A stretch of 64,000 nucleotides of DNA, from assembly GCF_003026395.1 (NCBI RefSeq), contig NZ_PYOO01000003.1, positions 186,001 through 250,000 on the forward strand, given 5' to 3'. This DNA comes from Photobacterium iliopiscarium. Lineage in GTDB: Bacteria > Pseudomonadota > Gammaproteobacteria > Enterobacterales > Vibrionaceae. Under the pieces are notes generated by a model. It had not been told where the DNA came from and did not search any database. It saw only the letters and a program-made list of their open reading frames with translations. Made by a program: the position numbers and the translations under genes. Shown piece by piece: positions 38,484 to 49,386 of this stretch (the first letter of the stretch is position 1; each line of letters opens with the position of its first letter).

Positions 38484-40376
38484 TTATAAAAGCGTTACGT
38501 TAATGTCATGAGTGAATTTTTTTACTATTATTTTATGTTCGTCAAAACATTTTTCCATGGACTTAATGTCATAATAAATCTTAGACAAAATATTAGGCAT
38601 TTTAACGCCATGAGCAACCAGTTGTTCAAATTTATGAATAAGTAATTGGTGTCTAGATACAAGAGATAACGCTGTTTTTTTCGTTATAACTTCATATTTA
38701 CATTCAGGCATATCACAAATACGGTTACACTGAGGATTAGTACAATGACCAACAGGAGTCTCAATAATCGACATTTGACCATTTTTCACCTGCTGAGATA
38801 TTTCTTCTCTACTTAAATAAATAGATGATTTATCTTCTCCTCGCAGTGACATAATACGCTTACCTTCAATACCCGATAGCGATTCGGCTTCATTGTAAAT
38901 GTAATAAAGCGTATCAGTCATAAAATCATGATTTTCCTGTGCTATATCCATTTTTAATTCTTTATCCAGCATCATATCAAAATAGCCAGCCACATTGGCT
39001 TGATTAGAATACCAAGATGTCATAGCAATATTCATATGTTTAAACTGATATTTAAGATCGAGTAATGAAGCAAGTTTATTTCTCACTAAATAAACCGCAA
39101 AAGTACGCCTAAAACAATGAGGATTAGGGATTAATACCTGACCTAATTTAAGTTCACCTTTTCTCGTTGGATTCAATAATTCAAATTCTTTAATATCTTT
39201 TGCACTGGCTACATAACCAGTAGATTTAATAAAGTTTTTTAACGACTGAGCAATTGCTTGTCTTCCTGCTGAGGCATAAGTTGCTGTTGGGCTATATGAT
39301 AAGAAAAGATTATCGGCATCTCGAATCATTTTATTCTGTTCATCTATGTGAATTAATGAAGTAGCACGATCTTTCCACATTTCACGCACAAACTCATAAG
39401 CACACCAAACAAGCTCAATCGCATCTTTTACTGCTGGAATCGTCACCCAACTAGCTTTTCTAGCAACACCAGCAATATTAGCTTTTGTATGAACACCACG
39501 CAGTATTGGAACTGTTATCCCTGCATATTCCTTTTCTTGATACGAATTAAGGTTGAAAGACTTAATTTCACCATCTCTACAGCCTGTAAATCCAGCTATA
39601 ACTATGTAACATGCCCCCCTAAGCCATGATAGCCATTGACCTGTTAGATCTAGTGTTACCTCTATGTCATTTAAATCGCTTTTATTTGATTTTTGAGCAT
39701 ATCCTCTTGCTGTAGGTACACTATATCCAGCTTTAATATTATTATTATAATCAATAAAAAATGAACGATAAACTTCACTAATTTTATTACGGTGAGGATG
39801 ATATTTAGATACTACCTCTAATGCAGACTTAAAATAACATGAAGCAATATTCTCAGGTAATGCTATGGTTTGTTGCGTAATATTTGCTTCACTTGCTAAT
39901 ATTACAGCTAATGCATTAGCATTCTCAATTTTTCTAGTTAGAACGCCATCATCATTCAGTATTGGAAAAATAATTAGGTAGTTTCTCCATGTTTTTAACT
40001 TAATTTTCTTTTTTTTCGCTACTGATATAAAATCACGAAATCCTTTATCTGAATTCAAATAACTAAAACTATCACCGCCACATTCCGTAATACATTTTTC
40101 AAATAGAGAAAAAGCTTGAATATATTTAGTTCCAATACTTTTTTTGTTAATCAACCGATTACTATTGAATTCATTATAAATAATTTCTTTACACTTACTT
40201 TTAAAGTTTCCAGTGATATTTCTAAAATTTAAATTAACAGATTCCTTTATTATTATCCATGTGTCATCACTATAATAGCTAAAAGGATTACCTTCTGAGT
40301 CATATGAGATTATTTTTAAATTAGATTTATCATCTTCTTGATTAGTATCTAATGTTGATATGGCTACTTTTTTCAT
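38484..40376 (-). CDS. Tyrosine recombinase C with Cys-rich tail
   Basis: 630 aa. The C-terminal catalytic domain carries a full tyrosine recombinase set: Arg267 (GFTGCRDGEI), Lys298 as a candidate, His420 and Arg423 (NPHCFRRTFA), His447 (FKHMNI) and Tyr456 (TSWYSNQ). A Cys cluster follows (CTNPQCNRICDMPEC, about 548-562), probably a zinc-binding element. The N-terminal 250 residues would be arm/core-binding. Two nt separate it from recombinase B. Confidence 0.85.
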   Translation of the reverse strand: MKKVAISTLDTNQEDDKSNLKIISYDSEGNPFSYYSDDTWIIIKESVNLNFRNITGNFKSKCKEIIYNEFNSNRLINKKSIGTKYIQAFSLFEKCITECGGDSFSYLNSDKGFRDFISVAKKKKIKLKTWRNYLIIFPILNDDGVLTRKIENANALAVILASEANITQQTIALPENIASCYFKSALEVVSKYHPHRNKISEVYRSFFIDYNNNIKAGYSVPTARGYAQKSNKSDLNDIEVTLDLTGQWLSWLRGACYIVIAGFTGCRDGEIKSFNLNSYQEKEYAGITVPILRGVHTKANIAGVARKASWVTIPAVKDAIELVWCAYEFVREMWKDRATSLIHIDEQNKMIRDADNLFLSYSPTATYASAGRQAIAQSLKNFIKSTGYVASAKDIKEFELLNPTRKGELKLGQVLIPNPHCFRRTFAVYLVRNKLASLLDLKYQFKHMNIAMTSWYSNQANVAGYFDMMLDKELKMDIAQENHDFMTDTLYYIYNEAESLSGIEGKRIMSLRGEDKSSIYLSREEISQQVKNGQMSIIETPVGHCTNPQCNRICDMPECKYEVITKKTALSLVSRHQLLIHKFEQLVAHGVKMPNILSKIYYDIKSMEKCFDEHKIIVKKFTHDINVTLL

Positions 40377-40378
40377 AA

Positions 40379-42190
40379 CTAAAATAACTCCATCATTATT
40401 GTCAAATCAGTTGTATCAGACCATAATGGGTGAGGTAAAACATTATATTTTTTAACTCCAATATCGTAATTGTCACGATATTCAGATTTCAATTTTCCCA
40501 AAATAGATTCAATCGTATTTACTATTTTTGTCAAAGTATTAGTAGGTACAGTATTTATTGATGGCATAGATGACACATCTAAAATAATGTCTCTAAATGA
40601 TAATAATAACCAAATATCATCAGCTTCAGCAATTACAGCATGATGTTCACAGCCAAAGCATTCAAGAAATTTATAACAAGCAACTTTACTATTACTCTTT
40701 GCTAAACCAGCTTTTATTAGACTACTTTTTAATCTCTCTGCTTTTTTTCCAAAAGGCTCTTTACACCGTAACCCATTAGAAAGAATACTTGGTTTATCTA
40801 AATTATTTTTTATAAAAAAATTCTCTCTAACTGGATCTGAAAACTGATAAGAGCTATTTTTAATTGCCTCATCTAATGGCTCACCAATAACAGTCCTTTG
40901 CCTTACATCTAAAGCTCTCGCAATAGAGAAGTTCATTTTAATAGGATCACCATTGCTATAATGCTTTGAAACTGTAACTGGTGAATTATTCAGCCCTTCT
41001 GCAACAGAAAATATACTTTCAGTCGCTCTCATAATAAGAGTGGCTTTAGTCTTTCTAAATCGTTGTGTACTGAGTAATGGTAAACCAAGTAATTTAAACG
41101 TGTTGTTCATCGTTACAGCAGCATTTGCAGGAGATGATTGCCTAATACAGCCTTTGATGATATTCGGAAATACATAATCGGATTGATTTTTGGTCACCAA
41201 TTTACTTAATATTAACCAAGTTTCAAAAAACTCCTTCGATCTTTTACTAAAGCCAATATCCAATATATTTTCTTTACCTGCCTGCCTATTTTTAACAGTC
41301 TTTAATTTAAAATTTCCTCTTGATGTTTCACTGAATGATTCAGGTGTAATATCAGAAAACTTTAAGTTAATCAGAGCGGATTCATTAGCTCCTGTATAAA
41401 AACCAGTCAAATAGAAAGCTGTTTTTATTAAATCATTTTTCCATGTATCAGGACTGTTTCCTGACTGAATTTTTTTCTTCCATGAGGAGTCGGTAAAACC
41501 ACCGTTAAAATTACCATTTTTCTTCAATAAACCTTTATCGAAAAGTGGGTGTAAACGAGGAATTTTATTTGCTAAAATTGATTTTCTATAGGCGTTAAAT
41601 ATTGTATATAACGCAACAACAATCTGTTTAATTTCGGCATCAGTATAAGGCTCTACTGGTGACGTATCATCAGATAAACACAAAAACTCATTTTTAAGAT
41701 CATCAAGTAAAGCTGGATTAATTTCAAATAAAAGAGCTTTTATAGAACTTTGAATTTGCATGAGTGTTTTCCCTTTAATTCCATCTAAATAACGACTTTT
41801 TAACTCACTCACAAATAATTTAATAGACTCAGAAGAAAAAATTATCTCAATGTTTTTTTTATCACAATTTTGGATTAATGTAACAACTGCATTAAATATA
41901 TTAATTTTTGTTCGAGGACTTCGCTCTATCTTAATTAAGGCAGAGTAGATATCTCTAACTTGATCCCATCGATTCATATCTATAAGGGGTTCATTCGGCT
42001 TCAAATTAAAAATAGTCCCCTGTGATTTGACTTTAACAGTAGGACAATTTTCATAGCCTAGTCGTTTAAAGTAAACAGTATGACCAAAATGCCTAAGAAT
42101 CATATTCTCAACAGGTATAGAAATAACATCTATATCAGCTAATATATTAACATCTATATTTTTACGTGTTTTTTTTCCAATAAATGCCAA
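40379..42190 (-). CDS. Tyrosine recombinase-fold protein B with degenerate catalytic site
   Basis: 603 aa in the same fold. The first catalytic Arg is replaced (TGANES, Asn269 where Arg is expected). HxxR is QxxR (Gln376, Arg379), and the G-H pair is missing (GLNNSP). Tyr411 (KHYSNG) remains. A Cys/His cluster (CYKFLECFGCEHH, near residue 520) may bind zinc. The start appears to be TTG 42190 with GGTGAT upstream, 11 nt after recombinase A. It may act as an architectural or regulatory subunit rather than a strand-cutting one. Confidence 0.78.
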   Translation of the reverse strand: MAFIGKKTRKNIDVNILADIDVISIPVENMILRHFGHTVYFKRLGYENCPTVKVKSQGTIFNLKPNEPLIDMNRWDQVRDIYSALIKIERSPRTKINIFNAVVTLIQNCDKKNIEIIFSSESIKLFVSELKSRYLDGIKGKTLMQIQSSIKALLFEINPALLDDLKNEFLCLSDDTSPVEPYTDAEIKQIVVALYTIFNAYRKSILANKIPRLHPLFDKGLLKKNGNFNGGFTDSSWKKKIQSGNSPDTWKNDLIKTAFYLTGFYTGANESALINLKFSDITPESFSETSRGNFKLKTVKNRQAGKENILDIGFSKRSKEFFETWLILSKLVTKNQSDYVFPNIIKGCIRQSSPANAAVTMNNTFKLLGLPLLSTQRFRKTKATLIMRATESIFSVAEGLNNSPVTVSKHYSNGDPIKMNFSIARALDVRQRTVIGEPLDEAIKNSSYQFSDPVRENFFIKNNLDKPSILSNGLRCKEPFGKKAERLKSSLIKAGLAKSNSKVACYKFLECFGCEHHAVIAEADDIWLLLSFRDIILDVSSMPSINTVPTNTLTKIVNTIESILGKLKSEYRDNYDIGVKKYNVLPHPLWSDTTDLTIMMELF

Positions 42191-42201
42191 TCAAATCACC
42201 A

Positions 42202-43524
42202 TTAATCCTTTAAAATAATTTCCAATGCTTGCTCAAAAGTAGCATTAGCACCAATATCTTCGTTACAAAACTTCAAATAATGTAATAACGTAGTTCTTGA
42301 TTTATGCCCCATAACAGATTGAATATAATCAAGAGCATCACCTTCTTTAATCCCTTTATTTAAGAGTTCTTTTAAACGACTAACAGCATAAGTTGATCGA
42401 ATATTATGAAATTTATGATCGAATTGCGGAATACTATTTCTTACAGTATTACGAACTTCTCCCCATCGAGCATTAAAAGTGTGAGGAGCATAATAATGTC
42501 CAGTTTGAGTAATTAATAATGGAGGGTTATCCATTTCATCAGGATAATTTAATTCAAATAATTTACGACGTTTAATATATCTATTTGAATTTATATATTT
42601 ATGTAAGTTCATCATTAATTCAGATGGCATCTCAATTGTTCTACTGCCTGAACCTTTTGTATTAACGCCAAATTTAGGTGAAATTAAAACACCATCCGTA
42701 TGAATCAAATATTTACTTTTAAGTTGCTCGCTCGATGGTTTATAAACAAATTTAGCCCTAAATGTGGTCAGTTCTTCTCGTCTTAATCCTGTATACCGAG
42801 CTAAGGCTATAGTTAGTCTATATTCTTGGGAAAGCTTTACTGAAATACTCTTATCATTTTGATTTGAAATAACCTTACATTTGACACGACAGACATCATC
42901 CACTAATGCCCACTCTCTGTCACTTAAAGGAATTAATGCTCTCGATACTCCCCCAAAGCTGGTATTTTTAGGAAGATTCAATCTAATATCAGTCGTATTT
43001 ACATAAATAAACTTGTCTCGCATATACTCATGATTTCCTTCCAGCCTAACTTTAGCTATTTCATAATTAAATGGTGGATTTGTAAACTGATAACCTCTAG
43101 CCAAATAAAACTTATAAAAATTCACAACAGAACCTAAATAATTATTTGCCGTGGTTCGGGCTAAATTACCACTTTTAACAGAGTCCTGAAGATGTCGGCT
43201 AAATTGATAAGTTGGTTTATGGCGAGAAATTATTGGCATTTCATCCCATTTAATATTTAATTTATCAAGAAAATAGAAATAGTGTAGAAGAGCTTGAGCT
43301 TGAGTATTAACTTGTTTTCTATATTTAGTCGATTTTAAATAAATAAGCCAATTATTAACAATCGATACTGGAGTTCCTGTATCTTCAAATAACAAAGGCA
43401 TATTATTAATAATGTTTGGTTTCCCATCCCAACTAAAATTTATTTCTCCTGTATCTCGATTAATGCATCTGGTAAAAGTTTGATCTATTTTCAAACTTGG
43501 AAGAACCCATATCACATAGTCCAT
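42202..43524 (-). CDS. Tyrosine recombinase A
   Basis: 440 aa with an N-terminal SAM-like core-binding domain (about 50-160) and a catalytic domain holding Arg248 (TGLRREEL), Lys290 (NTKGSGSR), His373/Arg376 (FHNIRSTYA), His407 (MGHKSR) and Tyr416 (LHYLKF). It is the first gene of the operon. ATG 43524 has GAGG upstream and lies 40 nt after the stop of the topB stub, in the same direction. Probably the main integrase for the topB site. Confidence 0.88.
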   Translation of the reverse strand: MDYVIWVLPSLKIDQTFTRCINRDTGEINFSWDGKPNIINNMPLLFEDTGTPVSIVNNWLIYLKSTKYRKQVNTQAQALLHYFYFLDKLNIKWDEMPIISRHKPTYQFSRHLQDSVKSGNLARTTANNYLGSVVNFYKFYLARGYQFTNPPFNYEIAKVRLEGNHEYMRDKFIYVNTTDIRLNLPKNTSFGGVSRALIPLSDREWALVDDVCRVKCKVISNQNDKSISVKLSQEYRLTIALARYTGLRREELTTFRAKFVYKPSSEQLKSKYLIHTDGVLISPKFGVNTKGSGSRTIEMPSELMMNLHKYINSNRYIKRRKLFELNYPDEMDNPPLLITQTGHYYAPHTFNARWGEVRNTVRNSIPQFDHKFHNIRSTYAVSRLKELLNKGIKEGDALDYIQSVMGHKSRTTLLHYLKFCNEDIGANATFEQALEIILKD

Positions 43525-43549
43525 TTCAAAATCCTCAATAAGATTTCAC

Positions 43550-43611
43550 ACTTTTTATTGTTTTTATTGTAACAAGTGAATTCCATAGAAAGATCGTAAC
43601 AGTACCCGATC
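43550..43611. mobile_element. Right end (attR) of the element
   Basis: Element sequence ends ...AAGATCGTAACAGTA and host topB resumes with CCCGATCGGGATCACC at 43605. The inward sequence contains TGTTAC and TTGTTACAAT motifs comparable to TATTAC at the left end, giving imperfect inverted ends. The core CCCGATC is shared with 27021-27027. Confidence 0.82.
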
Positions 43612-43926
43612 GGGATCACCAGCATGTACTACAGACGTCGCTGTTTTTGCCAGTTTTTTAATAACCGCTAATTGTTGTTTAGCCGCTTGGCGGGGAATGA
43701 GTTGCCATTGCTCTGGCACAATCGGTAAGTCTTCCAAGTGCCACTTTTTATAGCGCTCGTCATAAGCATCAGGTTCAACTTGTTCTAATAAATGCCCAAT
43801 ACACCATGTGACAATATCGCCATTACCTACTTCAATATAGCCAGTATTATTTTTATGTGGACGAGGTAATACAGCGGCAATTGCTCGGCCTAAGCTTGGT
43901 TTTTCAGCTATATATAAGCAGCTCAT
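43564..43926 (-). pseudogene. topB: Chromosomal topB, 5' stub
   Basis: Encodes residues 1-107 of topoisomerase III ([32 protein letters not shown]) up to GDPDR, then 13 element-coded residues ([13 protein letters not shown]) and a stop. The break falls between Asp106 and what was Glu108 of the Toprim DxDxE triad. The other half is at 25390-27026. The stub retains the native start, so the native promoter still transcribes towards the recombinase operon. Confidence 0.94.
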
Positions 43927-44085
43927 GGGGATCTTTATCTGAAAGGATTAATGCTATGACTGTACCGAAAATGAATGCTAACGGCAAGATAACACTGGAT
44001 ATTAAACCAGTACTTGTTTAAGCGGCAATGCTTTTGTGCAACTGATCTTGAAAGATCATCAATGGTTAATGTAATGATCGCTAAC
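43927..44085. other. Native topB promoter region
   Basis: About 160 bp between topB and the selU terminator. No ORF. It must hold the topB promoter; after insertion this is also the nearest upstream promoter for the co-directional recombinase-topB operon. Confidence 0.45.
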
Positions 44086-44136
44086 AAAAAAAGCCAAACG
44101 CATCATATTATATTAATAGATGTGTTTGGCTTTTTA
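44086..44136 (-). terminator. Terminator after selU
   Basis: Stem AAAGCCAAACGCATC / GATGTGTTTGGCTTT (one G-T pair) around a 14-nt AT-rich loop; T run on the minus strand after the stem. Confidence 0.8.
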
Positions 44137-44160
44137 TCAAATCGGTTTATAGCAAATAAA

Positions 44161-45249
44161 CTAGCGAGCAGCTAACCAATCTTGTACTTGGTGGTAATCA
44201 CCTCTAAATACGATACGATCAGCTTTTTTGCTTAATTGGTAAGTATACATAGGATCATAATACTCTTCTAACAAGGGTGCTAACCAAGTATCATGCTCAG
44301 TTAATGACCCGTTAGATTGCATCATTTTCACTGCATGTTGTTGTGATTTAAGCATCACTTCATAACGTTCAAGGCCTAAACGCTTACGAATATTAAACAT
44401 GCCTTTTTCTAAATACTCAGCAAATAAAATCCAACCTTGTTCCTCACCGTAATGAGCCACATAATCACGTTGCATTTTAACGACATAATCATCTAATAAA
44501 CGCGCTAGACGCACATCGACAGGATCTTCAATAACGGCAATATCAGCGTCTTGCATCGCGCGATTGATCGATAAAGGAACAGTGGCACAACCAATGTTTT
44601 TACCTTCATCTTCAAACACAAAATGTTCAATACCACGGTCTAATTTCTTAACCATTTGTACGGCAAGATCATTCTCAAATGCAATCTGAGTTCGCTGTGG
44701 TGTGACATAACGACCAAACGATGAACCACGGTGATGTGCCGCACCTTCAAGATCAAGACCATTAGCCAATACATTAACCATAATAGTCTTACCGCTGCCC
44801 GTATTACCGGCAACAATTGACATTGGTTTAGCAGCAACATCTTCAATCGTATCAAGTAAATAACGACGTAATGCTTTATAGCCACCAGTAATAAACGGAT
44901 AATCAATACCCGCTTCTTTTAGCCATTGCTGAGTAATTTGAGAACGTAAACCACCACGGAAACAATAAAGGTAACCGTTTGGATTGGCTTCACAAAATGC
45001 TTTCCATTGCGCTACACGTTCTGCTTTAACATCACCATTAACTAACTTATGACCAAGCGCTATTGCCGCATCTTGACCTTTATTTTTGTAACACGTACCA
45101 ACAGCTGCACGTTCGTCATCCGTCATTAACGGACGACTATGAGAGGTTGGAAATGCACCTTGAGTAAATTCAACAGGTGCTCGCATATCCATTAATGGTG
45201 TGTCGTTCAAAAACAGATGACGGAAATCTTCGCAATTGGGACGCGACAT
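44161..45249 (-). CDS. selU: tRNA 2-selenouridine synthase (MnmH/YbbB)
   Basis: Uses selenophosphate to replace sulfur in 2-thiouridine at tRNA wobble position 34. 362 aa with an N-terminal rhodanese domain (active Cys in YCFRGGLRSQ) and a P-loop (AGNTGSGKT). ATG 45249 overlaps the selD stop (TAATG); the frame's earlier start at 45255 lies within selD. The selD-selU operon supplies and uses selenophosphate. Confidence 0.95.
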   Translation of the reverse strand: MSRPNCEDFRHLFLNDTPLMDMRAPVEFTQGAFPTSHSRPLMTDDERAAVGTCYKNKGQDAAIALGHKLVNGDVKAERVAQWKAFCEANPNGYLYCFRGGLRSQITQQWLKEAGIDYPFITGGYKALRRYLLDTIEDVAAKPMSIVAGNTGSGKTIMVNVLANGLDLEGAAHHRGSSFGRYVTPQRTQIAFENDLAVQMVKKLDRGIEHFVFEDEGKNIGCATVPLSINRAMQDADIAVIEDPVDVRLARLLDDYVVKMQRDYVAHYGEEQGWILFAEYLEKGMFNIRKRLGLERYEVMLKSQQHAVKMMQSNGSLTEHDTWLAPLLEEYYDPMYTYQLSKKADRIVFRGDYHQVQDWLAAR

Positions 45250-46283
45250 TAGCAAACCTCAATAAAGATATCGCTATCCATCGGTACAAGTTCACCAATA
45301 GCTTCCAGCAAGATGTTATGTTTTTTAGCAATCGCTTTTACTTCAGCTTCGCTACTTGGATCAACGGCTAACAGTAAGCCACCTGATGTTTGAGGATCAC
45401 ATAATAGTGCTTTTTGTTGATCCGTCATTTGACCCACTTTATGGCCGTAGCTCATAAAGTTACGCTCAGTACCACCAGGAACACAACCTTGCGCGATGTA
45501 ATCATATACACCCGGTAATGTTGGAATTTTATCAAACCAAAGTTTTGCTTTTAGGTTGCTGCCTTCACAAATCTCAGTTAAGTGACCCATTAAACCAAAA
45601 CCCGTTACATCTGTTAGTGCTTTTACGCCTTCAACATCAGCAAAGTCTGCGCCAGGTTTATTTAGCTTACACATCCAATCGCGTGCCAAACCTTTATGCT
45701 CATCAGCCAACTTAGATTGTTTTTCAGCTGTTGTTAATACGCCGATACCTAATGGCTTAGTTAAGAATAAATGACAACCTGCTTCTGCACTGTCATTACG
45801 CTTAACACGATCAGTACTAACTAATCCTGTTACAGCAAGACCGAAAATTGGCTCAGGAGCATCAATAGAGTGACCACCAGCAAGAGAAATACCTGCTTCG
45901 CGACACACTGAACGGCCACCATCAATCACTTTTTGCGCAATTTCAGGCGATAATACGTTTACAGGCCAACCTAAAATAGCGATCGCCATAATAGGTTTAC
46001 CGCCCATCGCGTAAATATCACTGATTGCGTTAGTGGCAGCAATGCGACCAAAATCAAATGGGTCATCAACGATTGGCATAAAGAAATCAGTAGTACTGAT
46101 CACGGCTTGACCATTACCGATATCATAAACAGCAGCGTCATCTTTACTTTCATTGCCGACCAATAAATTAGGATCAGCAAAAGGAGCTAATTGAGTACGC
46201 AGAATAGTATCAAGTACTTGGGGAGAAATTTTACAACCACATCCGGCACCGTGGCTGTATTGTGTTAGGCGAACATTTTCCAT
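45249..46283 (-). CDS. selD: Selenide, water dikinase (selenophosphate synthase)
   Basis: Makes selenophosphate from selenide and ATP. 344 aa. Catalytic Cys15 and Lys18 in [11 protein letters not shown] correspond to Cys17 and Lys20 of E. coli SelD; there is no selenocysteine codon at this place. Further motifs [11 protein letters not shown] and [18 protein letters not shown]. Start ATG 46283 with GGAG 8 nt upstream; the frame begins at TTG 46295. Confidence 0.96.
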   Translation of the reverse strand: MENVRLTQYSHGAGCGCKISPQVLDTILRTQLAPFADPNLLVGNESKDDAAVYDIGNGQAVISTTDFFMPIVDDPFDFGRIAATNAISDIYAMGGKPIMAIAILGWPVNVLSPEIAQKVIDGGRSVCREAGISLAGGHSIDAPEPIFGLAVTGLVSTDRVKRNDSAEAGCHLFLTKPLGIGVLTTAEKQSKLADEHKGLARDWMCKLNKPGADFADVEGVKALTDVTGFGLMGHLTEICEGSNLKAKLWFDKIPTLPGVYDYIAQGCVPGGTERNFMSYGHKVGQMTDQQKALLCDPQTSGGLLLAVDPSSEAEVKAIAKKHNILLEAIGELVPMDSDIFIEVC

Positions 46284-46414
46284 GACACGCTCCAAAATAT
46301 AGAAAGAATTAGCGATTCTACTCTAGCCCTCGACAACTGTCATCTTTCCACCCCAAAAGCCGCTATTTTCTATTAAAACAAAGTACCATTAACCACAATG
46401 ACCATTAATTAATA

Positions 46415-46467
46415 GTAAAAAAGGTGATGCTGTTCACGGTATTTCACCATGAAACAGCTATCACCTT
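46415..46467 (-). terminator. Terminator after the nitroreductase gene
   Basis: On the minus strand an imperfect stem AAGGTGATAGCTGTTTC / GAACAGCATCACCTT with a 15-nt loop is followed by a T run, about 60 nt after the nitroreductase stop. Confidence 0.7.
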
Positions 46468-46530
46468 CCATTTTTACAGCCTAAGTCACATCAATTACAG
46501 CTAAAATGTGGGTTAGCGTTATATCCGTTA

Positions 46531-47079
46531 TTATAAATACTCAACGTATTGAGCAAGATCGCGCTCATGAACTTTTGCTTCACGGCAACCAATTGAACCT
46601 AGATATAAAAAGCCGACAATCATGTCTTCGCCAGTCAGCCCTAATGCTTCACGAACGACGGGATGATATGCCCAAGAGCCTGTACGCCAAAAACCAGAAT
46701 ACCCTTGTGCGACCGCTGCCATTTGCATCGCTTGTGCAGCACAACCCGCAGACAAGTGTTGTTCTATGACAGGTACTTTATGACCAGAGGTCACTTTACT
46801 GACAACAGTGATCACCATTGGCGCCCGAAAAGGGGCTTTTGATGCTTTTTCAATCACAAAATCATCAAGATGATCCGCTTTCGCCGCCGCAACAAGAATG
46901 TTTGCCAGCTTGGTTAACCCTTCACCTTGAGAAACAATAAAACGCCACGGTGTTAAGCCACCATGATCAGGAGCACGTAATCCAGCACGAAAGATATTCT
47001 CAAGAACGTCTCCTGCTGGTGCTGGCTCAACTAATTTTGGTAATGAGCGACGATTAAGCAGAAGTGATAGCGCGTCCAT
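46531..47079 (-). CDS. YdjA-like nitroreductase family protein
   Basis: FMN-dependent nitroreductase-like oxidoreductase, 182 aa, single-domain YdjA type (DALSLLLNRRSLPKLVEPAP, APDHGGLTPWRFIV, GYSGFWRTGSWA). ATG 47079 has GAGG 5 nt upstream; the reading frame extends to 47115 without an RBS. It lies 77 nt downstream of fadH on the same strand, so co-transcription is possible. Natural substrate unknown. Confidence 0.88.
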   Translation of the reverse strand: MDALSLLLNRRSLPKLVEPAPAGDVLENIFRAGLRAPDHGGLTPWRFIVSQGEGLTKLANILVAAAKADHLDDFVIEKASKAPFRAPMVITVVSKVTSGHKVPVIEQHLSAGCAAQAMQMAAVAQGYSGFWRTGSWAYHPVVREALGLTGEDMIVGFLYLGSIGCREAKVHERDLAQYVEYL

Positions 47080-47155
47080 AACAACCTCAAAATGAAAATA
47101 ATTATTGTTTCTCATATAATAAGGCAGTTAAAGTGCCGAATACAAGCCATGGTGA

Positions 47156-49177
<2,022 letters not shown>

Positions 49178-49184
49178 CTAATTA

Positions 49185-49201
49185 TCATGGTCAGACCAGT
49201 A
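49185..49201 (-). promoter_or_regulatory. Predicted FadR operator upstream of fadH
   Basis: ATGGTCAGACCAGTA contains the perfect palindrome TGGTCAGACCA (49188-49198), the core of known FadR sites (consensus close to CTGGTCNGACCAG). It is 20 nt upstream of the fadH start, a position where bound FadR would block transcription and acyl-CoA would relieve it. The repression model is by analogy with other fad genes. Confidence 0.75.
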
Positions 49202-49386
49202 TATTTTAATTTAGATGACGACATCAATCATAATTAACAAAAAAGCAACATTTACATGATACATCTCACTATTTATAATCAAACACATACGTTTATTTTA
49301 CGATCACTAATAATTACACTGTAAAAACACTGTAATTAAACAGTGACTACGCTACGATACTGCTATCATCATTATCAGGAATTTTC

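Larger units (their letters stand above)
27028..43604. mobile_element. Integrative element in the topB Toprim codons, about 16.6 kb
   Basis: The interval between the two topB halves. From the right end leftwards on the minus strand: three tyrosine recombinases, a small helical protein, a full replacement topB, then cargo (unknown gene, Thoeris cassette, topB remnant, TIR/SLOG pair, TIR-TM-TIR operon). Composition is more AT-rich than the flanks. The recombinase set resembles Tn554-like systems in gene number and size classes (two large recombinases plus a small accessory protein), but has three recombinases. No transfer (tra/mob) genes are present. Boundaries rest on restoring the host reading frame exactly. 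Confidence 0.9.

Noticed and set aside
27028-43604. Conjugative element (ICE) or prophage
   Set aside because: No relaxase, conjugation, replication or phage structural genes are present; only recombination, topB and cargo genes are seen.
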